From NCBI RefSeq assembly GCF_004137255.1, contig NZ_SDWT01000003.1, positions 62,001-126,000 of the forward strand: DNA of 64,000 nucleotides, in the 5' to 3' direction. The DNA is from Nocardioides oleivorans (lineage in GTDB: Bacteria > Actinomycetota > Actinomycetes > Propionibacteriales > Nocardioidaceae). The translations under genes were made by a program, and so were the position numbers. The notes under the pieces were generated by a model. It saw nothing but the letters and a program-made list of their open reading frames with translations, was not told the DNA's origin and did not search any database. Positions 39,981 through 48,016 of the stretch are shown here, piece after piece (position 1 is the first letter of the stretch; each line of letters begins with the position of its first letter).

Positions 39981-40571
39981 ATGACCACGACGACCACGCC
40001 GACCCGAGCAGCCCTGCTCGCCCTCCCCGGGCTCACGCTCGCCGTCGCCGGGCTGTTCCACCCGCACTCGCTCAGCCATGCGTCGGCACCGCGCTGGACG
40101 ATGCTGCACGTGGCGGGGCTGGTCGTCTTCCCGCTCGTCGGCCTCGCGCTGGCAGCGCTCGTGAGGGATCGACGTGATCCGGTGGCCGGCCTCGTGGTGC
40201 TGACGGCCTACCTCTACGCGACGGCGTACTCCGCGCTCGACGTGATCAGCGGCATCGGGGCCGGCTACGTCACCTGGCGCCTGGGCGAGGGCGTCCCGCG
40301 ACCCGACGAGGTGCGGTTCCTCTTCGTCATCGGCGGGCGGATCGGGGACGTCGGTTCGGTGGCGCTGATCGCCTGCGCCGTGGTCGTCGCTGCCGATGCC
40401 CTGCGACGGCTGGGACCGCTCGCGCTGCCGGGCCTGCTGATGGTGCCCGGTGCGCTGCTCGTCCACGTCGGGCACATCTTCGCACCGACGGGGGTGGCCG
40501 GGATGGCGCTCGTGGGTCTGGCCACCGGCTACCTCGGGTGGTGCGCGGCGCGAACCGCCGGTGCCCGCTAG
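39981..40571 (+). CDS. hypothetical multi-pass membrane protein
   Basis: This 196-residue protein has about six hydrophobic segments and few charged residues. Histidines cluster near the N-terminus (LFHPHSLSHASAPRW) and again at LLVHVGHIFAPTG, which could bind a metal or haem, but no known family is evident to me. It is divergent from the ArsR-SRPBCC gene and shares its operator region, so it may act on the signal that regulator senses. The stop lies in a CTAG shared with the convergent adenosyltransferase gene. Confidence 0.75.
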   Translation: MTTTTTPTRAALLALPGLTLAVAGLFHPHSLSHASAPRWTMLHVAGLVVFPLVGLALAALVRDRRDPVAGLVVLTAYLYATAYSALDVISGIGAGYVTWRLGEGVPRPDEVRFLFVIGGRIGDVGSVALIACAVVVAADALRRLGPLALPGLLMVPGALLVHVGHIFAPTGVAGMALVGLATGYLGWCAARTAGAR

Positions 40572-41143
40572 CCCCGCTCGCCGCCGGGCACCCAGAGCAC
40601 GTCGCCGTTCGCGCGGTTCGCGTGGCGGGCGAGGATGAAGAGGAGATCGGAGAGCCGGTTGAGGTAGGTGATCGCGAGCAGGTTCATCGACTCCTCGTGC
40701 TCGGCCCACGCGGCCCAGCCGGCCCGCTCCGCGCGTCGTACGACGGTGCGCGCCACGTGGAGGTGCGCGGCCCCGAGCGTGCCCCCGTTGAGGATGAAGG
40801 AGCGCAGCGCCGGCAGCTCCTCGTTGTAGTGGTCGCACCACGCCTCGAGCCGGTCGACGTAGTCCTGCTCGACGCGCAGCGGCGGGTACTGGGGGTCGGG
40901 CACGACGGGCGTGGAGAAGTCCGCGCCGACGTCGAAGAGGTCGTTCTGCACGTGGGTGAGCACGGCGACCACGTCGTCGTCGAGGTCTCCCTGCGCCAGT
41001 GCGACCCCGATGTGGGCGTTGCCCTCGTCGACGCAGGCGTACGCCTCGAGGCGGAGGTCCGTCTTGGACGTCTCGCTCATGTCGCCGAGCCGGGTCCGCC
41101 CGGCGTCGCCGGTGCGGGTGTAGATGCGCGTCAGGTTGACCAT
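40568..41143 (-). CDS. cob(I)yrinic acid a,c-diamide adenosyltransferase, PduO type
   Basis: This 191-residue enzyme makes adenosylcobalamin from cob(I)alamin and ATP. The N-terminal ATP site is TRTGDAGRTRLGD (residues 9-21), and the trimer active-site helix carries RRAERAGW near 140 and NRLSDLLFILAR near 165. It lies 0.5 kb from the B12-dependent mutase at 41670, for which it can supply the cofactor. ATG 41143 has TAGGGT six bases upstream. Confidence 0.92.
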   Translation of the reverse strand: MVNLTRIYTRTGDAGRTRLGDMSETSKTDLRLEAYACVDEGNAHIGVALAQGDLDDDVVAVLTHVQNDLFDVGADFSTPVVPDPQYPPLRVEQDYVDRLEAWCDHYNEELPALRSFILNGGTLGAAHLHVARTVVRRAERAGWAAWAEHEESMNLLAITYLNRLSDLLFILARHANRANGDVLWVPGGERG

Positions 41144-41149
41144 GCCCCG

Positions 41150-41155
41150 ACCCTA
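41150..41155 (-). promoter_or_regulatory. candidate -10 box (TAGGGT) of the adenosyltransferase gene
   Basis: TAGGGT on the minus strand lies six bases before ATG 41143. Confidence 0.5.
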
Positions 41156-41295
41156 GTGGGGAGCCGGGACCCGAACCCGTTCGCACGACGCGCCGAAAAG
41201 GTGAGGCGTGGATGCAACCGAAGGGAGTACAACGGCGTCTATGAGGTGACAGCAGTCACGTTGCGGCGTCGGGGGACGTCGGGAAGGGGCACCCG

Positions 41296-41604
41296 ATGAA
41301 CATCTTCACGGACGGTCACACCCTGGTCCTGCAGGGCGCGTTCGACGTGCGCAGCACGTGGGAGGTCCGCGACGCGATCTACGAGCGCCTCGACGGCCCC
41401 GACGACGACGTCGTCATCGACATGACCGACGTGACCACCATCGACGCCACCGCCCTGCGCCTGCTCGCGGTCGCCACCCGGGCCGCCTGGCTGTCCGGGC
41501 ACCACCTCACCGTCCGCAACCCCGGACCGGCCGTGCGACGCATGGCGCACCTGACGCGGCTCGCCCACGCGATCGAGGTCGAGAGGGTCGCCGCAACCGC
41601 GTGA
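41296..41604 (+). CDS. STAS-domain protein, anti-sigma factor antagonist-like
   Basis: This 102-residue single STAS domain has the fold signature GAFDVRSTWEVRDAI and the phospho-acceptor loop VTTIDATALRLLAVA near residues 45-60, where a Thr replaces the common Ser. Such proteins bind and release anti-sigma kinases. No partner kinase or sigma gene is nearby. GGGAAGG precedes the ATG. Confidence 0.83.
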   Translation: MNIFTDGHTLVLQGAFDVRSTWEVRDAIYERLDGPDDDVVIDMTDVTTIDATALRLLAVATRAAWLSGHHLTVRNPGPAVRRMAHLTRLAHAIEVERVAATA

Positions 41605-41657
41605 CGCTGAGGTTGTTGTCACATTTCCTGCCGGTGACTGATCGGTAACCAGCGTCC

Positions 41658-41663
41658 TACATT
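41658..41663 (+). promoter_or_regulatory. candidate -10 box (TACATT) of the mutase gene
   Basis: TACATT is six bases before ATG 41670; GTGACT at 41634-41639 is a plausible -35 at 18 bases. Confidence 0.55.
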
Positions 41664-41669
41664 GACCCC

Positions 41670-43685
41670 ATGACGGATGCTCCGGCTCAGAAGGACCGCC
41701 CCTGGGTGATGCGGACGTACGCCGGCCACTCGACGGCCGCGGCGTCCAACGCGCTCTACCGCACCAACCTGGCCAAGGGGCAGACCGGACTCAGCGTCGC
41801 GTTCGACCTGCCCACGCAGACCGGCTACGACCCCGACGACCCGCTCAGCCGCGGCGAGGTCGGCAAGGTCGGCGTGCCCGTCCCGCACCTGGGGGAGATG
41901 CGCAAGCTCTTCGACGGGATCCCGCTGACGGAGATGAACACGTCGATGACGATCAACGCCGTCGCGATGTGGATGCTCGCGATGTACCAGGTCGTGGCGG
42001 AGGAGCAGAACCCCGACTCCCCGCCGGCGGAGGTCGCCGCGCAGCTCGCCGGCACCACCCAGAACGACATCATCAAGGAGTACCTCTCGCGCGGGACGTA
42101 CGCCTTCCCGCCCGAGGCCTCGATGCGGCTGATCGCCGACATGATCGCCTACACGGTCCACCAGGTCCCGCAGTGGAACCCGATCAACATCTGCAGCTAC
42201 CACCTGCAGGAGGCCGGGGCGACGCCGACGCAGGAGCTCGCCTACGCGCTGAGCACCGCGATCGCCGTGCTCGACCAGGTCAGGGACGCGGGCCAGGTCT
42301 CCGAGGACGACTTCGAGAAGGTCGTCGGCCGGATCTCGTTCTTCGTCAACGCCGGCGTGCGCTTCGTCGAGGAGACCTGCAAGATGCGGGCCTTCGTCCG
42401 GCTCTGGGACGAGATCACCCGCGAGCGCTACGGCGTGCAGGACGAGAAGATGCGCCGCTTCCGCTACGGCGTCCAGGTGAACTCGCTCGGCCTCACCGAG
42501 GCGCAGCCGGAGAACAACGTGCAGCGGATCGTGCTCGAGATGCTCGGTGTCACCCTCTCGAAGAACGCGCGCGCCCGTGCCCTGCAGCTGCCGGCCTGGA
42601 ACGAGGCCCTCGGCCTGCCGCGTCCGTGGGACCAGCAGTGGTCCCTGCGCCTCCAGCAGGTGCTGGCCTTCGAGTCCGACCTGCTGGAGCATGACGACAT
42701 CTTCGACGGCTCGCACGTGATCGAGGCCAAGGTCGCCGAGCTGGTCGAGGGGGCACGGGCCGAGATCGACCGTGTGCAGGCGATGGGCGGCGCGATCGCC
42801 GCCGTCGACTACATGAAGTCCGAGCTGGTCTCGTCCCACGCGGCCCGGCGCGCACGCATCGAGTCGGGTGAGGAGGTGATCGTCGGCGTCAACAGGTACG
42901 AGACCACCGAGCCGTCGCCGCTCACCGCGGACCTGGACGGCGCGATCATGGCCGCCGACCCGGAGGCCGAGAACGCCGCGCGGACCAGCGTCGAGCAGTG
43001 GAAGGCCCAGCGTGACGAGACCGAGGTGGCCGACGCGCTGGCCGCCCTGGCCGCGGCCGCGAAGACCGACGAGAACCTGATGGCGCCGACGCTCGCCGCC
43101 GCCCGCGCCGGTGCGACGACCGGGGAGTGGGCCGGCACGCTGCGCTCGGTGTTCGGTGAGTACCGCGGACCCACCGGAGTCGCCGGCGCGGTGGCTCTGT
43201 CGTCGTCGGAGGGGTCGGCCGGCGCCGAGCTGTCCGCCGTGCGGGAGCGGGTGCGGGCCACGGGCGAGGAGCTCGGGGGCCGGCTGCGGCTGCTCGTCGG
43301 CAAGCCGGGTCTCGACGGCCACTCCAACGGGGCCGAGCAGGTCGCCGTGCGCGCGCGCGACGCCGGCTTCGAGGTGATCTACCAGGGCATCCGGCTCACG
43401 CCGGCCCAGATCGTCGCCGCCGCCGTCGCCGAGGACGTCCACTGCATCGGCCTGTCGATCCTCTCCGGGTCGCACATGGAGCTGGTGCCCGACGTGCTCG
43501 ACGGACTGCGCGAGGCCGGGCTGGCCGACGTCCCGGTGATCGTCGGCGGGATCATCCCCGACGCCGACGGCCGCCGGCTGCGCGAGCTCGGGGTGGCCGC
43601 GGTCTACACGCCGAAGGACTACGGGCTCACCCAGATCATGGACGGCATCGTCGACGTCATCCGCTCGGCCAACGACCTGGACTGA
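41670..43685 (+). CDS. ecm: ethylmalonyl-CoA mutase (MeaA/Ecm type), B12-dependent
   Basis: This 671-residue single-chain acyl-CoA mutase has an N-terminal TIM-barrel (about 1-500) and a C-terminal B12-binding domain with the base-off ligand motif GLDGHSNG near residue 548. The substrate segment TEMNTSMTINAVAMW and the overall sequence follow Streptomyces MeaA, the ethylmalonyl-CoA mutase branch, rather than methylmalonyl-CoA mutase, which is usually two subunits and longer. It converts ethylmalonyl-CoA to methylsuccinyl-CoA. Ccr and an epimerase lie 16-20 kb away. It begins at ATG 41670 with an apparently leaderless promoter. Confidence 0.92.
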   Translation: MTDAPAQKDRPWVMRTYAGHSTAAASNALYRTNLAKGQTGLSVAFDLPTQTGYDPDDPLSRGEVGKVGVPVPHLGEMRKLFDGIPLTEMNTSMTINAVAMWMLAMYQVVAEEQNPDSPPAEVAAQLAGTTQNDIIKEYLSRGTYAFPPEASMRLIADMIAYTVHQVPQWNPINICSYHLQEAGATPTQELAYALSTAIAVLDQVRDAGQVSEDDFEKVVGRISFFVNAGVRFVEETCKMRAFVRLWDEITRERYGVQDEKMRRFRYGVQVNSLGLTEAQPENNVQRIVLEMLGVTLSKNARARALQLPAWNEALGLPRPWDQQWSLRLQQVLAFESDLLEHDDIFDGSHVIEAKVAELVEGARAEIDRVQAMGGAIAAVDYMKSELVSSHAARRARIESGEEVIVGVNRYETTEPSPLTADLDGAIMAADPEAENAARTSVEQWKAQRDETEVADALAALAAAAKTDENLMAPTLAAARAGATTGEWAGTLRSVFGEYRGPTGVAGAVALSSSEGSAGAELSAVRERVRATGEELGGRLRLLVGKPGLDGHSNGAEQVAVRARDAGFEVIYQGIRLTPAQIVAAAVAEDVHCIGLSILSGSHMELVPDVLDGLREAGLADVPVIVGGIIPDADGRRLRELGVAAVYTPKDYGLTQIMDGIVDVIRSANDLD

Positions 43686-43708
43686 GCCGGACTGGCACAC
43701 TGCAGCCC

Positions 43709-44638
43709 ATGCCCACCTCCGCCCGCCGCGTGATCGTGGTCGGCGCCGGCGTGGTCGGCCTGACCTGCGCGGTGCGCCTGCTCGAGGCGGGCCACCGGGT
43801 CGACGTCGTCGCGCGCGACCTGCCGCTCGAGACGACCTCAGCCGTGGCCGCCGCGCTCTGGTACCCCTACCGTGCGCTGCCCCAGGACCGCGTGACGGCC
43901 TGGTGCGCGACGACGTACGACGCCCTCGCGACGCTCGCCGCGGACGAGGAGTCCGGCGTGCGGATGCTCACCGGCACCGAGGTCCTGGCGACCCCGCAGC
44001 CCGATCCGTGGTGGCGTGCGGCGGTCCCGTCGCTCGACCGCGAGACGTCGCTGCCGCCCGGCTACGCCGACGGCTGGACGTTCGTCAGCCCCGTGCTCGA
44101 CATGCCCGTCCACCTGCGCTGGCTGGCCGGCCGGGTCGACGAGCTCGGCGGCACCCTGACCCGGATGAACCTCTCGGCCCTCCCGGACGACGGCAGCCTC
44201 GTCGTCAACGCGACCGGTCTCGGCGCGCGCCACTTCGGGGCGGACCCGTCGGTCATGCCGGTCCGGGGGCAGGTGGTGGTCGTCGAGCAGGTCGGGCTCG
44301 AGCGGTGGATGCTCGACGGCGGATCGACGGGCGGCGGCCCGACCTACGTCGTGCCGCGCGGCTCCGAGATCGTCCTCGGAGGCACGAGCGTCGAGGGGGA
44401 GTGGAGCCGCACCCCGGACCCGGTCGTCGCCGAGCAGATCGTGCACCGTGCCGCCGCGCTCGTCCCCGAGATCGAGGGCGCGCGCGTGCTGCGGCACAAG
44501 GTCGGCCTGCGACCCTCCCGCCCGGAGGTGCGGCTCGAGCGGGTCGGCGGGGTGATCCACTGCTACGGCCACGGCGGTGCCGGGGTGACGCTGGCGTGGG
44601 GGTGCGCCGACGACGTGGTGGGACTCGCGGATGGCTGA
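43709..44638 (+). CDS. D-amino acid oxidase, FAD-dependent
   Basis: This 309-residue flavoprotein has an N-terminal dinucleotide loop VVGAGVVGLTCAVRLLEAGH (residues 9-28), a middle substrate domain, and the C-terminal DAO motif VIHCYGHGGAGVTLAWG near residue 280. It should oxidatively deaminate D-amino acids to keto acids and hydrogen peroxide. The 3' end overlaps the phosphatase gene by eight bases. Confidence 0.92.
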   Translation: MPTSARRVIVVGAGVVGLTCAVRLLEAGHRVDVVARDLPLETTSAVAAALWYPYRALPQDRVTAWCATTYDALATLAADEESGVRMLTGTEVLATPQPDPWWRAAVPSLDRETSLPPGYADGWTFVSPVLDMPVHLRWLAGRVDELGGTLTRMNLSALPDDGSLVVNATGLGARHFGADPSVMPVRGQVVVVEQVGLERWMLDGGSTGGGPTYVVPRGSEIVLGGTSVEGEWSRTPDPVVAEQIVHRAAALVPEIEGARVLRHKVGLRPSRPEVRLERVGGVIHCYGHGGAGVTLAWGCADDVVGLADG

Positions 44639-45242
44639 CCGACCGGTCTCCCGGGTCGTGGTGGCCCGGCACGGGGAGGCGCTCTACGAGTCCGAGCTGC
44701 TCAGCGACGCGGGCGGCTGGCTGAGCCCGCTGGGACGCGAGCAGGCTGCGGGGCTGGGGGAGCTGCTCGCCGCCGAGGTGATCACCCGCGTGTGGACGAG
44801 CGACATGTCGCGCGCCGTGCAGACCGGGGAGATCGTGGCCGCCCGGCTCGGCGTCGACGTCGTCGTGCGCACGGGCGTGCGCGAGTTCGGGGTCGGCGCC
44901 GCCGCGGGTACGACCGGCGTGCCCGACCCGTTCGCGGAGACCTTCGCAGCCTGGGTCTCGGGCGACCTGGCGGCCCGCATCCCGGGCGGGGAGAGCGGCG
45001 ACGAGGTCGTCGCGCGCTGGTCCGGCGTGCTCGAGGCGATCGCGGACGAGCACGAGGGTGAGTCGGCGTTGCTGGTGAGCCACGGGGGCGTGATGAGCAT
45101 GGTCCTGCCGCTGCTGGCGACGAACCTCGATCCCGGTCACGCCCGCGACCGGCCGATCCCGAACTGCGGCCACGCCGTCCTCGAACGGGGTGCGGCCGGA
45201 TGGGTCGTGCGCTCGTGGCTCGGCGACCGGCTCGACCCGTGA
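44631..45242 (+). CDS. histidine phosphatase family protein
   Basis: This 203-residue protein has the phosphoglycerate-mutase-like RHG motif (VVARHGEALY near residue 13) and the second catalytic histidine in LLVSHGGVMSMV near 150. The N-terminal RHG histidine forms the phospho-enzyme. The substrate is unknown. It overlaps the D-amino acid oxidase gene and precedes a separately promoted small gene. Confidence 0.9.
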   Translation: MADRPVSRVVVARHGEALYESELLSDAGGWLSPLGREQAAGLGELLAAEVITRVWTSDMSRAVQTGEIVAARLGVDVVVRTGVREFGVGAAAGTTGVPDPFAETFAAWVSGDLAARIPGGESGDEVVARWSGVLEAIADEHEGESALLVSHGGVMSMVLPLLATNLDPGHARDRPIPNCGHAVLERGAAGWVVRSWLGDRLDP

Positions 45243-45244
45243 CG

Positions 45245-45280
45245 TGAGGTAAGGCTCCCCTCACATTCTTTGTGTACAGT
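45245..45280 (+). promoter_or_regulatory. candidate iron box and leaderless promoter
   Basis: TGAGGTAAGGCTCCCCTCA (45245-45263) has TGAGG/CCTCA arms and agrees with the IdeR/DtxR consensus TTAGGTTAGGCTAACCTAA at 14 of 19 positions by my count. TACAGT at 45275-45280 is a -10 box six bases before GTG 45287. The box would cover the -35 region. Confidence 0.5.
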
Positions 45281-45286
45281 GCCCGC

Positions 45287-45478
45287 GTGGGGTCGTCCAA
45301 GAAGGGCAAGGCCAAGGTCGCCAAGCTGCCCAAGAAGAAGTGCTGCGTGTCGTCGACGCGCTGCAAGCGGTGCCCCATCCGCATGCTGAAGGAGGGCACC
45401 CTGCCCCCGGGCTACACGGTCAAGAAGCGCAAGCTGGTGCGGATCGAGGTCAAGGGCGGCAAGAAGAAGGCCGCCTGA
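45287..45478 (+). CDS. small basic cysteine-rich conserved protein
   Basis: This 63-residue protein is very lysine-rich and contains KKKCCVSSTRCKRCP, four cysteines in a CC-x5-C-x2-C pattern that could bind zinc or an iron-sulphur cluster. Similar small proteins are widespread in actinobacteria, as far as I recall, without known function. The basic ends suggest RNA or DNA contact. GTG 45287 is chosen because TACAGT lies six bases upstream; a GTG at 45272 would overlap that box. A candidate iron box precedes it. Confidence 0.8.
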   Translation: MGSSKKGKAKVAKLPKKKCCVSSTRCKRCPIRMLKEGTLPPGYTVKKRKLVRIEVKGGKKKAA

Positions 45479-45487
45479 CCCCTCCGG

Positions 45488-45937
45488 TCACCCCCGGAGC
45501 GCGACGGCCCAGACGACGGCCGCGACGACCAGCATCACCAGCAGTGCGATCCCCATGCGCGTGGCCATGCCCTTGATCCACAGGGACAGGATCGTCTCCG
45601 GCTGGCCGGTGCGGCTGAGCGGCACCGCGTCGACGACGGCCGAGCGGTTGATCGGTCCGTAGACGTGCGGGTAGGTGTCCTCGCCCACCGGGTCGACCCG
45701 CACCTCCGAGGTGAGGAGCGCCGGATCGATGGTGAGCAGCACGAGGTCCTCGCGCAGTGAGCGGTAGTAGCGGTCGAACACACCCTGCACCTGGTCGCGA
45801 CGGCTCGCGTGGATGAAGCCCTCCTCGGCGAGCGTCCGCCCGACGGTCGAGGTGGTGTAGGTGCCGGTCTCCAGCGTCGTACGCCACTCGGACGCGGTGG
45901 CGATGTGGAAGATGCGCTCGGGCACGGCGTTGCTCAT
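45488..45937 (-). CDS. DUF952 protein with C-terminal membrane helix
   Basis: This 149-residue protein has a DUF952 domain in residues 1-110 (IFHIATASEW, FIHASRRDQVQGV, EDTYPHVYGPINRSAVV), a fold related to ADP-ribosyltransferase-like domains. It ends with a membrane helix (MGIALLVMLVVAAVVWAVAL). The membrane tail is not part of the basic DUF952 unit. The function is unknown. ATG 45937 has TACCAT six bases upstream. Confidence 0.85.
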   Translation of the reverse strand: MSNAVPERIFHIATASEWRTTLETGTYTTSTVGRTLAEEGFIHASRRDQVQGVFDRYYRSLREDLVLLTIDPALLTSEVRVDPVGEDTYPHVYGPINRSAVVDAVPLSRTGQPETILSLWIKGMATRMGIALLVMLVVAAVVWAVALRG

Positions 45938-45943
45938 CGGGCG

Positions 45944-45949
45944 ATGGTA
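45944..45949 (-). promoter_or_regulatory. candidate -10 box (TACCAT) of the DUF952 gene
   Basis: TACCAT on the minus strand lies six bases before ATG 45937. The rest of 45950-46138 holds no gene I can support. Confidence 0.5.
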
Positions 45950-46138
45950 GGTGGCGACTGCGAGGCCGCTCCTGCTGGCACATGGCGACGTCCCTCGGCG
46001 TGTTGCTGACCGGACGCCGCGTGTCGCGCTGGATCCTGCCTCGGAACGGCCCCCGTACCTCCCTGCCAGCCGCGTCCTCTCGGCCGCCGGTCGAGGTGCC
46101 TGAACTTCCGCTCGTAGGAGTGACCAGCTGGACCGGGC

Positions 46139-46825
46139 TCAGAAGAGCCGGTGCTCGGCGTCGTCCATCCCGCGGAGCGCGTCGTAGTCGACGAGGGCGC
46201 AGGCGATCCCGCGGTCGGTGGCCAGGACGCGGGCCTGCGGCTTGATCTCCTGGGCGGCGAAGATGCCGCGGACCGGGCCCCGGGTGGTGAGGAGGGAGTC
46301 GCGGTTGAGCAGCTCGAGGTAGCGGGTGAGCTGCTCGACGCCGTCGATCTCGCCTCGCCGCTTGATCTCCACGGCGACCGACAGGCCGTCGGCGTCGCGG
46401 CACATCAGGTCGACCGGACCGATGGCGGTCATGAACTCGCGGCGGACCAGGGTCAGCCCCTCGGCCAGCGTCGAGGGGTGCTCGGCCAGCAGCTCCTGGA
46501 GGTGCTTCTCCACGCCGTCCTTCTGCAGGCCCGGGTCGACGCCGAGGTCGTGCGAGGTGTCGTGGAGGACCTCGTCGATGAGGATGCGCAGGGTGTCGTC
46601 GGACTTGGTCGCCGAGACCAGCCACTCGGCGCGTCCGTCCTCGGCCACGCCCTCCCTGAACGTGCACGGCGGCGACATCCAGTTCAACGGCTTGTAGGAG
46701 CCGCCATCGGAGTGGATCAGCACGGAGCCGTCCGACTTGAGCATCAGGACCCGGGTGGCGAGCGGCAGGTGTGCCGACAACCGACCTGCGTAGTCCACCT
46801 GGCAGCGCGCGACGACCAACCTCAT
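46139..46825 (-). CDS. nucS: mismatch-specific endonuclease NucS/EndoMS
   Basis: This 228-residue nuclease is the core of the MutS/MutL-independent mismatch repair of actinobacteria. It has the N-terminal DNA-binding part ([28 protein letters not shown]) and the RecB-like catalytic core ([48 protein letters not shown]). It ends in EHRLF, a tail similar to the clamp-binding end of mycobacterial NucS. It is divergent from the GNAT-MOSC gene. Confidence 0.95.
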   Translation of the reverse strand: MRLVVARCQVDYAGRLSAHLPLATRVLMLKSDGSVLIHSDGGSYKPLNWMSPPCTFREGVAEDGRAEWLVSATKSDDTLRILIDEVLHDTSHDLGVDPGLQKDGVEKHLQELLAEHPSTLAEGLTLVRREFMTAIGPVDLMCRDADGLSVAVEIKRRGEIDGVEQLTRYLELLNRDSLLTTRGPVRGIFAAQEIKPQARVLATDRGIACALVDYDALRGMDDAEHRLF

Positions 46826-46851
46826 GAATGCAGCCTCACGCCGGGCGAATC

Positions 46852-46857
46852 TACAGT
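46852..46857 (+). promoter_or_regulatory. candidate -10 box (TACAGT) of the GNAT-MOSC gene
   Basis: TACAGT is six bases before GTG 46864, the same hexamer and spacing as at 45275-45287. Confidence 0.55.
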
Positions 46858-46863
46858 GGTGCC

Positions 46864-47970
46864 GTGACCGACCGTGCCACCCGCCACGACGTACGCCCTG
46901 CGCGGGCGCGCGACCTGCCCCTGCTGGCCGCGATCGAGGACTCCGGTGTGCCGATGTTCGAGGCCGTCCTCGGCGACCTGACCGGCGACCCGCTCTCGTC
47001 ACCGGCGCCGAGCGGAGAGGAGCGCGCCGCGGAGCCGGGGTTCGTCCTCGTGGCGGGCGACCCGGTGGTCGGGTTCGCCCACGTGCGGTTCCTCGAGTCG
47101 CACGCGCACCTCGAGCAGATCTCGGTGCACCCCGACCACGGCCGGCGGGGCGTGGGCGCCGCGCTGCTGGAGGCCGCGGCCGCACGAGCGACGCTCAAGG
47201 GACATGGCTCGCTCACCCTGACGACGTACGCCGACCTGCCGTGGAACGCACCGTGGTACGCCCGGCACGGCTTCGTGGAGTTCGCCGACGACGACCCGCG
47301 CACCACCACCCAGCTGGAGATCACCGCGCAGGAGGAGCAGCTCGGGCTCGGGCGCCACGGTCGGCGGACCTGGATGCGCCGGGTGCTCCGTCCCCACCGC
47401 TCGACGTCGGACCTCACCGACTTCCTCCCGGTCCTCGACGCCGCCCCGCAGGACGTCGGCGTGGTTCGCGCCGTCATCAGCCGCCCCGGGCTGGGGGAGC
47501 GGGAGGTGCTCGACGTCGGGCACCTCGACGTCGAGCACGGCCTGGTCGGCGACACGTGGGCCGCTCGGGGGAGCCGTCGTACGCCCGACGGGTCGGCGCA
47601 CCCCGACATGCAGCTCAACGTGATGAGCCACCGCCTGGTGGAGTTCCTCGCCCAGGACCCGGCTCGCGAGCAGCTCGCCGGTGACCAGATGTTCCTGGAC
47701 CTCGACCTCTCCCACGACAACCTCCCGGCCTGGAGCGAGCTGCACATCGGCGGGCCGGACGGCGCCGTGGTCGTGGTGACCGACCAGCCGCACAACGGGT
47801 GCGGCAAGTTCATCGCGCGCTTCGGCAAGGACGCGATGACGTTCGTCAACGGACCGGAGGGAAAGCCCCGCCGGCTGCGCGGACTGTGCGCCAGGGTGGT
47901 GCGCCCGGGGCCGGTGCGCCCGGGCGCCGAGGTGGTCGTCGTGCGTGCTTCGGGCGCTGGCGCAACGTGA
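46864..47970 (+). CDS. GNAT acetyltransferase - MOSC domain fusion
   Basis: This 368-residue protein joins two domains that usually occur separately. Residues 1-165 are a GNAT fold with the acetyl-CoA loop [18 protein letters not shown]. Residues about 180-365 are a MOSC domain with the conserved cysteine in [17 protein letters not shown] and the C-terminal LRGLCARVV strand. MOSC domains carry sulphur from pyridoxal or molybdenum-cofactor chemistry. No frameshift or internal start with a ribosome-binding site separates the halves, so the fusion looks real. GTG 46864 is leaderless by position. Confidence 0.85.
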   Translation: MTDRATRHDVRPARARDLPLLAAIEDSGVPMFEAVLGDLTGDPLSSPAPSGEERAAEPGFVLVAGDPVVGFAHVRFLESHAHLEQISVHPDHGRRGVGAALLEAAAARATLKGHGSLTLTTYADLPWNAPWYARHGFVEFADDDPRTTTQLEITAQEEQLGLGRHGRRTWMRRVLRPHRSTSDLTDFLPVLDAAPQDVGVVRAVISRPGLGEREVLDVGHLDVEHGLVGDTWAARGSRRTPDGSAHPDMQLNVMSHRLVEFLAQDPAREQLAGDQMFLDLDLSHDNLPAWSELHIGGPDGAVVVVTDQPHNGCGKFIARFGKDAMTFVNGPEGKPRRLRGLCARVVRPGPVRPGAEVVVVRASGAGAT

Positions 47971-48004
47971 CGGTTCCCACACCCTCCTGACCCGGGGTGC
48001 GTGG

Positions 48005-48010
48005 CAGCAT
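48005..48010 (+). promoter_or_regulatory. possible -10 box (CAGCAT) of the dehydrogenase gene
   Basis: CAGCAT lies six bases before ATG 48017. It is less canonical, but the epimerase gene at 61728 has the same hexamer at the same distance. Confidence 0.3.
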
Positions 48011-48016
48011 GCCCCC

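Noticed and set aside
45482..45499. CTCCGG/CCGGAG hairpin after the small Cys-rich gene
   Set aside because: It has only six base pairs, overlaps the end of the convergent DUF952 gene, and lacks a U-tract, so it is too weak to list as a terminator.
45982..46245. Possible 87-codon plus-strand gene between the DUF952 gene and nucS
   Set aside because: It overlaps nucS by more than 100 bases, is Arg/Gly-rich, and has no ribosome-binding site or -10 box at the usual spacing.
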